Shown here: piece after piece, positions 23,431 through 63,931 of the stretch
How the letters are laid out: every line of letters starts with the position of its first letter
How positions within the stretch are numbered: the first letter of the stretch is position 1
Source: Norana najaformis
Taxonomy: Eukaryota; Annelida; Clitellata; Crassiclitellata; Hormogastridae
Length of the DNA stretch: 64,000 nt
Direction: 5' to 3'
NCBI GenBank assembly: GCA_964023275.1
Contig: OZ029915.1
Coordinates: 41,285,238-41,349,237 of the forward strand
Notes under the pieces: model-generated
The model's input: the letters and a program-made list of their open reading frames with translations, nothing else
The model's database searches: none
Told to the model about the DNA's origin: nothing
Position numbers and translations under genes: made by a program

Positions 23431-25623
23431 CTTCCGTAACAGTTTAGACACATAAGTTTAGACTGACTGACTGACTGACTGTCTGACTGACTGACTGACT
23501 GACTGTCTGACTGACTGACTGACTGAATGAATGAATGACTTTCTGACTGTCTGATTGACTGACTGACTGACTGGCTGGCTGACTGGCTGGCTGACTGGCT
23601 GGCTGACTGGCTGGCTGGCTGACTGGCTGGCTGACTGGCTGGCTGTCTGGCTGACTATCTATCTGACTTATTGCCTGGCTGGCTGGCTGGCTGGAGGCAG
23701 AAATGACATTGAGATGCTAGCCTAGTAATTATGACACTTTGATTAGAAGACTAGGCAACTTAAGATTCGTAATCGTAATAATAGCTTATTCACGAGCGCT
23801 GCGTCAGGTCAGAGGGGTTGTTTCTTGCTCACTAATATGTCCATACTACACATATAATCACTTACCTCGTGCTTTCCTGCGGCAGAAGGTGAGGTAAAGC
23901 GTGACGGAGACAGTTACTGAGGCTAAGATGAACAGAAGAACTGCGAGAATCACGACAACCAAAGCCAGTGATGTATAACCTGCAAAGAGAAACTCGGGCT
24001 ATAATGCATTTACAACAATTCAGCCAATTCTGATGACGATGAAGATGATAACAATGGAGAAAATGTTAATGCTGATGGGTAGCTGCATGTTTGAGTAGGC
24101 TTTACTCTTTCTTAGGCAAAACTGTTATACTAAGCTGTATGTGGTAATTTTTGTAGCCATACCGGCCCTTATTTAATAATTTATTATCGTCCAGAAAACA
24201 CAAAAAAGAGAAAAAAAAACATGCAACCGCGACCTAAGATAATGTTTATTGAACAATAAGTCATAAGGCTGTCTGAGAAATTAAGCGAATAAACTATGAT
24301 TTTCTGTTTCACTTGTTCTTCAGCTTAAAAAGAAACAGTTATTTGGCTTATTTTGAAAGAACAGCTCAATCTGGCTGCACACGTGACGCTGACATCAATA
24401 ATAATTACTGGTAGCTGGACATCAATAATAATTACGGATAGCTGGATTATAAAATTTATGATGGCAAGATGACATCATCTGCGTCATGACACCATCATGA
24501 CGTCATGACAAGATGACATCATCTGTGTCGATTCACCAGCAATGACTGCCTTATTCTTCGGTCCTTCCTTCCTTTTAGCCATAGCTTCAACATCAAGTGA
24601 CGGTGAAAAGTAGGCCTATGAATACTGGTTTATGCGAACAATATTATGAAGAGCCTCCAGAACTATATCAAAGGCGTTAAAGACACTAGCCTTAGGATAA
24701 GTTTTGGGGCCACTTCCAAAAACACAAGGGGTTTCTTCTAAATTCCAAGGAGTACTACCGCAAACAACACTTCAAATCTTACGGATGGTTTGGGTGACCA
24801 GCAATAATATGTAAAAAGCAGACCTGTTAACGTGAAATATTTTCTAGTTTGCGTGACACTTCTAGAGTAAACTCAAACATTCATATTAAACTGAGATGCT
24901 TTATATTAATCGCACCAAAAAAACTCTGTCAAGTATCAGGTCAGAAACAAATTCTTTGAATGTCTGCAAGTACAATGCGTCTTTTATATAATTACGTGAA
25001 ACCAAGTGGAAAGGGAATGTTGGGCAATTGTTTCATTAGCTTTACGAGAAGAGAGTGAGGCAGAAATGACTTTAAGATGCTAGTAATTAAGACACTTTGA
25101 TTAGAAGATTAGTCAACTTAATTGTATCTTTCTCCAGCGTGCATAGGGCCCTCCGGAGGTGAAAAAGACATGCACATTTAAATTTCCAGCTATGGACATT
25201 GGTTTAGAAATCAGATTTAAACTCCAGCGATTGAAATGTCTTTTGAAGTTAATGGGGAATCCTGTAGACATGACGTTATGACACAATTATGTGAGCTCTA
25301 GAAGCATTTAGAATTTTAGATTTGTAATCATAATAATAGCTTATTCACATCAGGTCAGAGGGATTGTTCAGATATACAGTGTGAAGTACAAGACTGGTTG
25401 ACGCGAGAACACAGAGGGAGGTGGACAAAGGAATTGTTACGGTGGGCTATGTTCAGATTCAAATAGAGAAAGTTAATTCCATGATTTTTAGTGAAATAGA
25501 ATTTCTAACTTTAAAATACATCGTTAAAGTATCTACGCTTAAATTGAACAATATTACACAGATATATCATGTCAAGTTCTGAAACGTACCGCCGATGAAC
25601 GTTGCTAATACGATTATCCACAT
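23111..25623 (-). CDS. small transmembrane protein with ITIM/ITSM-like tyrosine motifs (family not recognised)
   Basis: Three exons (25623-25590, 23979-23866 and 23430-23111) join in phase 1 at each boundary and encode 155 residues. Residues 1-12 are hydrophobic (MWIIVLATFIG). Residues 13-43 form a long transmembrane segment rich in Val/Leu/Ile, followed by the stop-transfer CRRKAR (44-49). The cytoplasmic tail (50-155) has SAYEEV (Tyr98), VKYTAL (Tyr125) and TNYETI (Tyr140). The first two fit the ITIM consensus [SIVL]xYxx[ILV], and the third fits the ITSM consensus TxYxx[VI]. These motifs, once phosphorylated, recruit SH2-domain phosphatases or adaptors in vertebrate immune receptors. No ectodomain exon was seen, so it may be a transmembrane adaptor, or the visible part of a receptor with unseen exons. 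No homologue is claimed. Confidence 0.62.
23459..23700 (+). repeat. (GACT)n / (GGCT)n microsatellite
   Basis: About 240 bp of GACTGACT grading into GGCTGGCT, lying in intron 2 of the tyrosine-motif gene less than 30 bp from the exon 3 acceptor, which it may influence. Confidence 0.93.
23866..23979 (-). CDS. tyrosine-motif gene, exon 2 (transmembrane segment)
   Basis: A 114-bp phase 1-1 exon with acceptor CTCTTTGCAG and consensus donor GTAAGT. It encodes GYTSLALVVVILAVLLF, then further hydrophobic residues to TLYLTF, then the basic CRRKAR. A single-exon transmembrane segment flanked by phase-1 introns, with basic residues on the downstream side, indicates a cytoplasmic C-terminus. Confidence 0.78.
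25590..25623 (-). CDS. tyrosine-motif gene, exon 1 (hydrophobic N-terminus)
   Basis: The ATG at 25623 gives MWIIVLATFIG plus one base, ending at donor GTACGT in phase 1. Just upstream a good acceptor (TTTCCTTTACAG, ending at 25641) would make this a 51-bp phase 1-1 exon (25640-25590) with in-frame upstream codons CQRTV. It may therefore be either the second exon after a 5' UTR exon, or an internal cassette of a longer receptor. Confidence 0.5.
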
Positions 25624-26099
25624 GACTGTCCGCTGACATACTGTAAAGGAAATGTCACTTGTCATCGAAAACGTTTTATTTTCCCTCTTAATTTAATCAC
25701 ACGCTAATGATGCTATAAAACTGTAGGCTGGCCTTGCACTGAAATATATGCGAAAGCCAAATTGGGAGGTTTTGCAGGAAAGCAGTTATGCCGTTATGCG
25801 CTGACTAAGCGGTAATGATAATTTAAAATAGCTTTTTCAGTTTCGTATCACTGTATTGAGCTTAGTAACAGCTGTTCAACCATACATCCTGTTTGAGTTA
25901 TAATCATGATGTTGAGCAGCAAAGCTTTGAGGATTTAGGGGTTTGACATCCACCTCCCATGATAATGACATACGAGTTGAGTGCAGAAGCGATGAGAAAT
26001 TACTTAAATGGATTAGATGACTTTTAAGACCTTTCTTACCAAGTTGTAACAATTTTTCTGGTCTCCTGTCCGGAGCAGCTTGTGGTCCCAGCCCAGACA

Positions 26100-27130
26100 G
26101 CAGTATGTGTTAACCACAGATGACACCACGTGGTCCAAGTGTCACTTCATCCTATGCTTTATGGTCTCCTGCGATTGGCTGGTGGAATGATGCCAGGTGC
26201 AGCTACATTCTTGTCATTGGACTCAGAATTATTAGGCTACAGCTCAACGTGGTCTCCTCAGAGGGTGTGTCTCCTGGCTCGCCTGCAGGTAGCCTCTACA
26301 TCCCAAACCCGGGAAATGGAATGTAAAAAGTAAAATGCAAATGTATAGGTTTTATATAGCGACCGTATGGCCTAGCCAGGCTTCACCCGCTTACATGCCT
26401 ACTTCGCCATCAACGACCCCAACAAGCCCTGAATATTCACCACACAGTCCTGGCTATTCACCAGGCAGCATTCACCTACCAGTCACAGTTCACCTCTTAC
26501 TCGCCAACTTCTCCATGTTACAGTTACATGACACAGAAAATACCAGTTTACTGAGGCAGCAACTTGTGTACAGGACAGAATGAACAATTTCAAAAAAGAA
26601 AAGCAAAAGTTGTCAGTTGTAGCAAAAACTAGAAATGAAGTCAGCTGAACTTTAGAATAGCCACTAAGAAAACGGTGCAGGCTAAAACTAAGTTCATCCA
26701 ACCTTTAGGTCAAACAAATTGAGCAAAAACATAATAGTGATAAGAACGTTTCCTACAATGAACTTTCAGACTTGTATTTTTACTGCATCCTTTTCGGTAG
26801 CAATGTGAGTTTAGTGTTGTGAATGCTTCCATACATGACTATTTAAATTTGCAAAAGTGGTTCGAAGTAGGATTTATGATGATTTATCATTTAAATTTGA
26901 CAGTTTTTCAGTCTTTGTTTGCCATGATAACGGCTTTTGGAAGTACGGCACAGAATTGCATTTTCTGTCTTTAGCCTAGCTCCTGTAATTTATGCATAAA
27001 TCATCCCTATAAGGTGTTGTAATGTATTTTTGTGAATATTTTGAGGCAACGAACTCTGATGTTAAAGTATGCTCTAAAGTTTGTTTTCATTAATATAATA
27101 TTTCAGTTCAACTATCAAATAAAGTAGTTA
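26100..27130 (+). pseudogene. POLR2A: RNA polymerase II largest subunit (RPB1) linker/CTD pseudogene
   Basis: Decayed reading frames carry MMPGAATF, GYSSTWSP, GVSPGSPAGSLYIPNPG, then AYMPTSPSTTPTSPEYSP and HSPGYSP, and in another frame YSPTSPCYS. This is the order of the RPB1 pre-CTD linker (TPGAAGFSP, YSPAWSP, SPGSP-x-SPYIPSPGG) followed by CTD heptads. The real gene has far more heptads. Several frameshifts, loss of most heptads and a trailing A/T-rich stretch with AATAAA near 27118 suggest a retrocopy with part of the 3' UTR. It lies between two divergent genes. Confidence 0.72.
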
Positions 27131-27442
27131 AGCAGCTTGTACTGATATGCTTCCGTTTTATGTTTCACTCTTCAACGGCGAATAACCAACTGTTTACTGA
27201 TTCATGCTGCGACAGTTGGTACTGGTATAAAGCCACCTTTTCTTTTTACGTTTGGCTGGATTGCTGGTTTACTGTGTTTCTTGAAATCATCATTCACTCC
27301 ATTTCCTGAACATCTGATGTTCTGAACACCTGAACATCTGATGAGCCAGTGTTCTCACTGCCGGTGATTGGGGTAAAAGACAGGGGTTTATGGCTAGGCT
27401 CCCTGGTAGACTTTTCAGCTTCGTGAAGACTGATTGGAGTAG

Positions 27443-27605
27443 GCATGGTGGCCGATAGAGATTTGACTGAGCTCGGCTTGTAACGCAGACAGTACGGGTT
27501 CGAGCCTCTTCCTACTGTTTAGGGACCTTGAGCTAGTGCTTCTCTTACAATTGCTTCGCGTCTCAGATTCAGACTTACTAACCTTGCTTGCGTAATAAAT
27601 AACTA
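27443..27605 (+). repeat. tRNA-derived SINE, family 1
   Basis: 'gcatggtggccgatagagatttgactgagctcggcttgtaacgc', B-box 'gggttcgagcctctt', body 'agggaccttgagctagtgcttctc' and tail 'taataaataactaaataaataaa'. A small insertion disrupts the A-box region. Confidence 0.65.
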
Positions 27606-27617
27606 AATAAATAAATT

Positions 27618-27660
<43 letters not shown>

Positions 27661-27860
27661 GTCTTTAGCCTAGCTCCTGCAAAAAAAATATTTTCACCAT
27701 CTGAGGGATTATACCTAACTTGGGTAACTAATAATAATAATAATAATAATAACAACAACAACAATAATAATAATAATATCGATGATGATGACGGTGATGA
27801 TGATACTGATAATAATAATAATAATAATTATTATTATTATTATTATTATTATTAATTTTT
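27618..27860 (+). repeat. (AAT)n / (TTA)n compound microsatellite
   Basis: Interrupted AAT runs, a GATGAT patch and an inverted TTA run, so part of it (about 27800-27855) can fold as an AAT/ATT hairpin. The motif 'gtctttagcctagctcctg' at 27661 also occurs at 26970. Confidence 0.85.
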
Positions 27861-28251
27861 TGTAATCCTGAGGGATCATATATATATATAATATATATAT
27901 ATATAGGGGAAAACTAATAATACAAATATTCTTGTTAATATAACAATAATTGTTGTCATTATTAACATAAACAAAAAATTAATACTATCATTACTAATAA
28001 ATAGATAGAAGTGCTTGACTGAAGGACGTGTATTAAGAGGATGCATCAGTTTGCTTCTGGTTTCATGCAGCATCTTCGTATTTTCGAATAGTTTTATTAA
28101 TAAGTTTTATTCAGCCGTTTTGAAGGTTTGCAACCCCTGTCACTACTTCTACAAGTAATCCTCATCACTTGCATCGTTGCCACGCCTGAGTGCAAACTGA
28201 GACATGGCACAAGGTGGCGCCGGTATGCGCGTTTACACCCACCTAGGCAAC

Positions 28252-28257
28252 TATAAA
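28252..28257 (+). promoter_or_regulatory. candidate TATA box of the pikachurin-like gene
   Basis: CTATAAAGGC stands 341 bp upstream of the preferred ATG (28593). Transcription from about 28282 would give a GC-rich 5' leader containing an in-frame open stretch and upstream ATGs at 28491 and 28548. Inference from motif and distance only. Confidence 0.4.
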
Positions 28258-28592
28258 GGCGCTACAGAAACGGGCCTTCAAGTAAGGAGCACACACCTGT
28301 GGCCGAACAACGGACGTCTGCGGTCTTTCCGTTGGCGCTTACCTCAGTCAATCGATCCTTGGCGCCAGATGGCGTGAGTCTTGTGCTGATCCTGCCAGCG
28401 GCAGCAGCAGCACCAGCAACATCCGAGGCGGCTTTGAAGACTGCATTTGATGCTTCTTATCAGCGGAGAGACGCGATTAGGATTCATTCGATGATGATGA
28501 CAGCGACGGATGAAGAGGAGGGCAAAAACAGAACAACGAAGCCAACAATGGCTTCTCTGCACAAAGAATTATCGGAGCGCGGCTTCTTGTCG

Positions 28593-58049
<29,457 letters not shown>

Positions 58050-59148
58050 ACTCACCACAATAGTAGCTTATAGATGCAGCTGTCTTAGCCTGTTTATCCT
58101 GTCTCCGGTCATGCGAATCATACGCGTGCACAGGCCGAAGATCAAGAGTAGGTGTAATTAATATTCAGCAGGCTTAATTAATATTCAGCATGTCCATCTG
58201 CTTAACCTGTCTGACGTCATCTATTCCATCGGTGCATGTGGACCATGGATTTTCACTGGAGTAGCTTCCAAAGCAGCCCTATAATTATAGCATGGCTATT
58301 ATATTTAATCGGATTTACTGTACGCCGGGACCGCGAAATATCATACGTCGGGGGTTCCCATTATTCGCTGTTTTATCCGTCGCCAAATGACACTCGTCAA
58401 TCAACTCGTCGTCGCCCTGACAGCCACTTTCGTTGGACCAGCATTGAGCCCGTAGAAGACCACCAGTGGCACAATGCGGGTCATAATGGGGTCATATATG
58501 GACAAATGAACGAGACTGTCTGGGTAGCAGTTGGTTTCTTATGGTTTGCGTTGTGTATTTGCGTGTAGAGATTTTGACCAGCAGCTGCAAATTAACCTCA
58601 GATCGTTGCCGTCGATTCTAGAGATTTGTGTATAAAATTTAGAAACTGTTTTGTCTCTGTCAAAGAATCTGTGCTCAATACTCACTTCATCCCAAACCAC
58701 TTCACGCGGGGGACAACTGTTGGGTGCAAGACACACGAACACAGATGATCTTCAGTCGGTTACATCGTCCAAACCAGACTGGTAAATGACATGGTGGTTA
58801 TGCCAAGCAAACGTATCCTTTGGTGCAACCGACCACACGTTTCCCCTATGTGGATGAAAATGGACAAATTTCTGTACAGTCATCCTCCGCGAAGGATTTA
58901 AATATTACCAGACAAGTTCCTGGGAAAGAGTCGATTTCAAAGAGACTGTAAAGACGTTAGAATTTATTTGGGACCCACATCTAAGGGGAAGCTTCCAAAA
59001 TAGGAAATTAAACCCAGATAAATTCTGTAAAAGGAATTGATGAAAACTCTGGTGATATACTTTGGCTATGTACTTAATTAAGGACACCAACATTTGTTGT
59101 GGACCTGTCTTTCGCCCATAGAAGTGTCGCTACTGTTCAGCTATGTCA

Positions 59149-59154
59149 AATAAA
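59149..59154 (+). terminator. possible polyadenylation signal AATAAA
   Basis: The first AATAAA I see in the plus-strand 3' flank, 1.1 kb after the stop codon of the pikachurin-like gene. Its use is not shown by the sequence. Confidence 0.3.
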
Positions 59155-60589
59155 GATTTTTAAGAACTTTATTTTCTAAGACTTTTAAACCACAACACGT
59201 ATTAAACGTAATAGTAATAGAACGTAATAAAAGGTAAAACATTATAATAGTAATATAAGTAATCGAACGTGCTATCCAGGATGCGACTTGTGGCTGGAAG
59301 CAATGAAAAACCTATGGACAGGAGCCAACTGTATGAGATGAAATGCTTGATATGACCATCTCCTTACTAGTTCACTAGCATGAACTTGTGAGCAGAAAAT
59401 TTTCTTATTACCCTAAAATAGCACCTTGTACTCCTTAGTAAGTATTTGTGGAATCACAATTTACGCCTATTTAGTAACTAACTTGCCGGAAACTGTATGC
59501 ATATTATGCCTCTGGTTTTACTTAGGACCTTTTCAATTTCTGTGAATAATATTTTCAGTTTTAGCGGTATCTTGTCAAATGTGTGCAATTTGAACTCTGA
59601 AATTAAATCATGCTTGCATCGGATTCGAGCAGAAACATTAAATGTATATAGTAAATCTATTTCATTAGATTGCTCAGCGTTTTCTACAGAATGAATATAC
59701 ATACATATCTGCTTAGGTTTGTTGATTCACTCGCCAAGGTGATGGGATGCTTGCTGTTTGGAGACCACAGAAGCCAACGCTCAGTAGTAGCAACGCCATG
59801 CAGACGCAAAAAACGAAGAGATTGCAAGCACAGCGCTACGTAGACACAATATTTAGTCCTTTTCCGAGAAGCAACATTCTGAAATATGATTTATGTCTTA
59901 CGTTAGATGTGATATTTGACGTCAGTGTTTCCTTTAAGCTGCGAGTGTGAGGCACGTGCACAATTTTTGACTAAGTTTTGAGGATAGCGAGCTCTACAGT
60001 GTTCTACCAGCGTACTCATTTTGTGAGCGTTCAGGTTTGTTAAAGTTAAATTTAGCTTACTGTTACAGTTTCTGACATATTTAGCCTACTTTGCTCTAAG
60101 GCGAAAGTTTCCATGCCCTATATTGCGAAACCATACAGTCCGCCTAGGTTATGAAGGACCATTCCAACCCTGTCTACATAATACATTTAGCCAAATATCT
60201 GGTTACCAATTGTCACCGTTCGCACAGTGCGCCCTATCTGTACTCTGAACTCTAGGCTTTGTCTGATGGATGCTAGACACAGATTTCTACGCATGACTGA
60301 TACCTCCGCCATCTGGCCAGTGGTCGAGGGTACAACATGTGGTTTGGTCTGCAGTGTAAATAGCCCTTCGTTTTCATAGTACAGTCGCTGTTAGCCAGTA
60401 GCCCTATTTTATTCTTATAGTCAAGTGTACTTGACCAGAGAGATCTATACTAATTATATTCAACCGTTTACGATTAAATAAAATGTCAAGACGAAAATTA
60501 TCCGACAGTGGCTCGGAAATAACTTGTGAACGATTTGAGACAGAGTGCTACTGTGGAAATCGTTGATGAAGGTGGTCATGAAACAGGAT

Positions 60590-60732
60590 ATATATAGGAT
60601 ATGATAGGACAGGACAGGATAGGATAGGATAGGACAGGACAGGACAGGACAGGATAGGATAGGATAGGATAGGATAGGACAGGACAGGACAGGACAGGAC
60701 ACGACAGGACACGACAGGACAGGATAGGATAA
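60590..60732 (+). repeat. (AGGAC/AGGAT)n pentanucleotide array
   Basis: About 28 units alternating between AGGAC and AGGAT, with two ACGAC variants. The reverse ORFs of alternating Leu-Ser-Cys-Pro are artefacts. Confidence 0.93.
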
Positions 60733-61849
60733 AGAGTTCAGTTTTCACTCTTGAGTCAAATAACGCAGGAGAGAGGGAGAGCACTGGAGTCACCGTCTTG
60801 ACAGGCGGCCAATGGATCTGTGCGAACCGGCGGAGGTCGACTTTTGGGAGCTCGTTCCATGTAGCTGGCGTCGCGTATACATTAAGGAGCGGTTGCAGAA
60901 TTTAGAAAGGAGGAGACTGGAGATAGAGAAATTTATGAGGAAGAGCAAGTAGATCTGGGCGGTTGGATAATGATTATAGCTGGCGAATGTAAGAGGGTGG
61001 AGAAATTTGAAGGGCAATGTTGTAGTGGATGCGCTGAGGGATCTTAAGTCATTGAAGTGATTGAGCACTGGGGTTATGTGGTGGTGTTTACAGTCACTGT
61101 GAAGTGAACAGAAGTGTTGAGAAGGCTACCCTTAAAGTCTAGCGGGCACACAGCCTGTTCTACTTGAAATAACTGACAAACACCATTATCGAAAACATCT
61201 CACAATGCACAATTTATGAAGCTCTGGAGAGACATACATGTAATGTATCTTTGTCAAAATCTTTACCTGCATGCTTGTGACAAAGCAATGCCAATAATAT
61301 CATCATCGAAGACCAGCATTACTTCGAGTACATTATGTAATTCATATTTGCAAAGTGTTTCACCCTGGGAATAATTTACCCATCAACTATCTTCAAACGG
61401 TCTATATAATTTTTTCAGACCAACAAGCTTGAAAACTGGTCGAATATTACTTACAGTTCACACATTGTTTTTGTAATCTATCAGCAGCGCAGGGAGTCCG
61501 ATATGTCTGATCAGTTAGATCTAACTTGGAACATTTAGAGTAGAAGTCCATTTAAATGTCAAATTCGATATGTATTACTAGAGTTAGACGTTTACGAAGC
61601 TTCATCAATAATCGTACGCATGTACACATACTTAAAAGTGTACTGAAATGCATACTTGAAGGTATACTTAAAAGCGCAGCCTACGTAAAGGTAAGCTTAA
61701 CCACACGGCTGTACATCGGCTGCTAGTAACTCTTCAGGTGAGTGGCTGTATGTAGTGTATTACTCAATGGTCAACAGTTAATGAGTTGCTTATTATTTCC
61801 GGGAGGGTTCTCGCGACCTCATTAGCGCTACAACTTCGAGGACTTGGGC

Positions 61850-62280
61850 AGTCAGTGTGGGCGCTTGACCCCAAACACCATCACCCTCGGACTTGAGTGC
61901 AGTCACGATGGATCAGACTTCCGGCCTAATAATTAACCGTCTCTCGGAAGCAGATCAAAGCCCATCCTCACCCAGTCACTAATTGGTCTTTAAAACGAAT
62001 TATCAAACGGTCTTCTGATCGCACCGCCGATGCCGAGCTAGTGCTAAGACTGCCTGGAAATCCGACCAGGCTGCCAATAAATTTAAGGACAGTGCCCTTA
62101 ACGCGGAGTTGAGGGCGCCTGTATGTCTGCCAAACTCCCAGGAAACTATCCTACGCCGGACGAACCAATGGATTCTACAATCGATTAAATTCGTCACTAA
62201 TTAGACGCCACTCCTTTGCCGCATCAAGATCAGCAACATCCATTCTGAACTCGCTTTGATAATCGACTGACTCGGATAAG
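61850..62280. promoter_or_regulatory. non-repetitive stretch, possible cis-regulatory module
   Basis: Free of repeats and microsatellites, with several homeodomain-type cores (TAATTA, ATTAG, ATCGATTA, 'cactaattagacgcc'). It stands between simple-sequence regions downstream of the pikachurin-like gene. Speculative. Confidence 0.2.
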
Positions 62281-62337
62281 CGCAACTTCAGGTTATATTA
62301 TACATCCGTGCTATGAATGTATAGCATGCATGTGCTT

Positions 62338-62370
62338 TATTCAGCCTATAATAACAATATAGGCTGAATA
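62338..62370. repeat. hairpin, 13-bp perfect stem, 7-nt loop
   Basis: 'tattcagcctata' and 'tataggctgaata' separated by 7 nt. Confidence 0.9.
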
Positions 62371-62728
62371 TTATATATTAATATTATTCGATCAAAATCA
62401 TATCAAGTGCTAACCCTCATGCCGAACACTGAATGTTTTTTTTATATATGAGACAAAATTGTCCAAGTACTTTAAGTATTTGGTAAAAATCGTTATTAAT
62501 TGATGCAAGACAAAGGTGATCATTTATTGTTTAACTTCTCTTGGTATGTTCTTCATTGGCCATCATGTAGTATTCTTTTAAACGGCTCAAAAAATAGCTG
62601 ACGTAGCCTAATCTTATGCGAAAAAAATGCATAGGTTTCGATAATAAAAAGTTAAAAGACATCTTCGTTTCTAAGACGAAGGGTGTTTTAGATATGAATA
62701 AGTATGCTATACTCGTTCAACTGTGGTT

Positions 62729-62805
62729 GAGTACTCTATAAAATATAAGCTCTTCTGATACCTATGTTATAGGTGGCCAAAGATCATACATTTTATAGAG
62801 TACTC
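62729..62805. repeat. inverted repeat, 16-bp perfect arms, 45-nt spacer
   Basis: 'gagtactctataaaat' at 62729-62744 and its exact complement at 62790-62805. Confidence 0.9.
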
Positions 62806-63518
62806 GAGCGCAAAGACTTATCTGCTTTTGGTCACTAATTCCAAGACATAAAAGCCATGCAGCTCCGAATTACCAAAGCTGTTTCTGCAATCGTTTAGTG
62901 CCATCATTTCGAGAGATGTTCTCAAGACTTGCTCATTGCACACGACATGTCTACTCGGTTATGCGATTCGAGATAAGGCTATATAGCCAAACGTGTTAGC
63001 AGTTCTTTTGAATACCTTCGTTTGCCTGCCTGCCTGTAACTGCCTGTCTGTCTGTCTGTCTGTCTACCTGCCTGCCTGCCCACGCACTTATTGGTGCTCA
63101 TCGTAAAATCCAAACTTGAGGCGAAGGTCGGCTGGCGTTGTTGACGCCGCTGGTATATTGCGGAGAACTTTATCTTGTTTTCGTTCTTTTAAAGATGGAA
63201 ACTCAGAATGGAGACGAAACTGACATCTGTTGACGGTCGCCTTGTGCTGGATTATGCTTCCCTTCATATGCACATGTGTGCATCTACAGTATATGCGTTA
63301 AAATCCAAGCTCAGTACGTTTTCCAAGTATACTGATAGATGTAATCCGATACATATAGCGTATTATCATCGTCATCGTCGTCATAATTGTCATCATTATC
63401 ATTTGTTCCTGAGGTCTCATTTCGCGGCTATGGGTACTAATGAATACTCTCCATATCTCATCTTCGTCAGTTGTCAAATCTGGTGCTTTTCTCAACTTTA
63501 ATCCAAGTCTGTGTTATC

Positions 63519-63618
<100 letters not shown>

Positions 63619-63658
63619 CTATCCAGCTTAGTCGTTGTCTTGTTTGCTTCTCTTTCCT

Positions 63659-63931
63659 TCAAATCGGGCAATAGACCCTTTTTAGGATTCGGTTCCTGTA
63701 AAAATGCTCCTGCATAGGTAGCATCAATTCATGCATCAGTAGTCCCATATGAGACATTTGGTGAAGCTGTTTTATATGATAATCATTATGCCATTGTCTG
63801 TTCTGATCTAATCTCAAACGTTCTCTAACACCATTATAATACTGCGCAACGGTCAAACGAGGCGCATCAAATCCTATCAGAAAATCTCGGCAATTTCTGT
63901 CGTTCGATCCAATTAGACAGACAATCATTGT
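63659..63931 (-). CDS. possible terminal exon or transposon coding fragment, unassigned
   Basis: On the minus strand an acceptor-like CTATTCTCACCAG is followed by about 90 open codons ending in TGA at 63659-63661. The composition is protein-like rather than repetitive (for example [20 protein letters not shown] and [20 protein letters not shown]). I do not recognise a family. It could be the last exon of a gene entering from the right, a transposon fragment, or a chance ORF. Confidence 0.25.
   Translation of the reverse strand, partial: TMIVCLIGSNDRNCRDFLIGFDAPRLTVAQYYNGVRERLRLDQNRQWHNDYHIKQLHQMSHMGLLMHELMLPMQEHFYRNRILKRVYCPI

Noticed and set aside
28299..28592. Upstream extension of the pikachurin-like first exon (in-frame open stretch)
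   Set aside because: It starts at a GTG, and the internal Met at 28593 gives a proper signal peptide; longer starts would bury the hydrophobic core 15-34 residues inside.
60790..61068. 92-codon minus-strand ORF
   Set aside because: No domain, Ser/Leu/Thr-rich low complexity, next to a pentanucleotide array; may be old retroposon sequence but I cannot support a gene.
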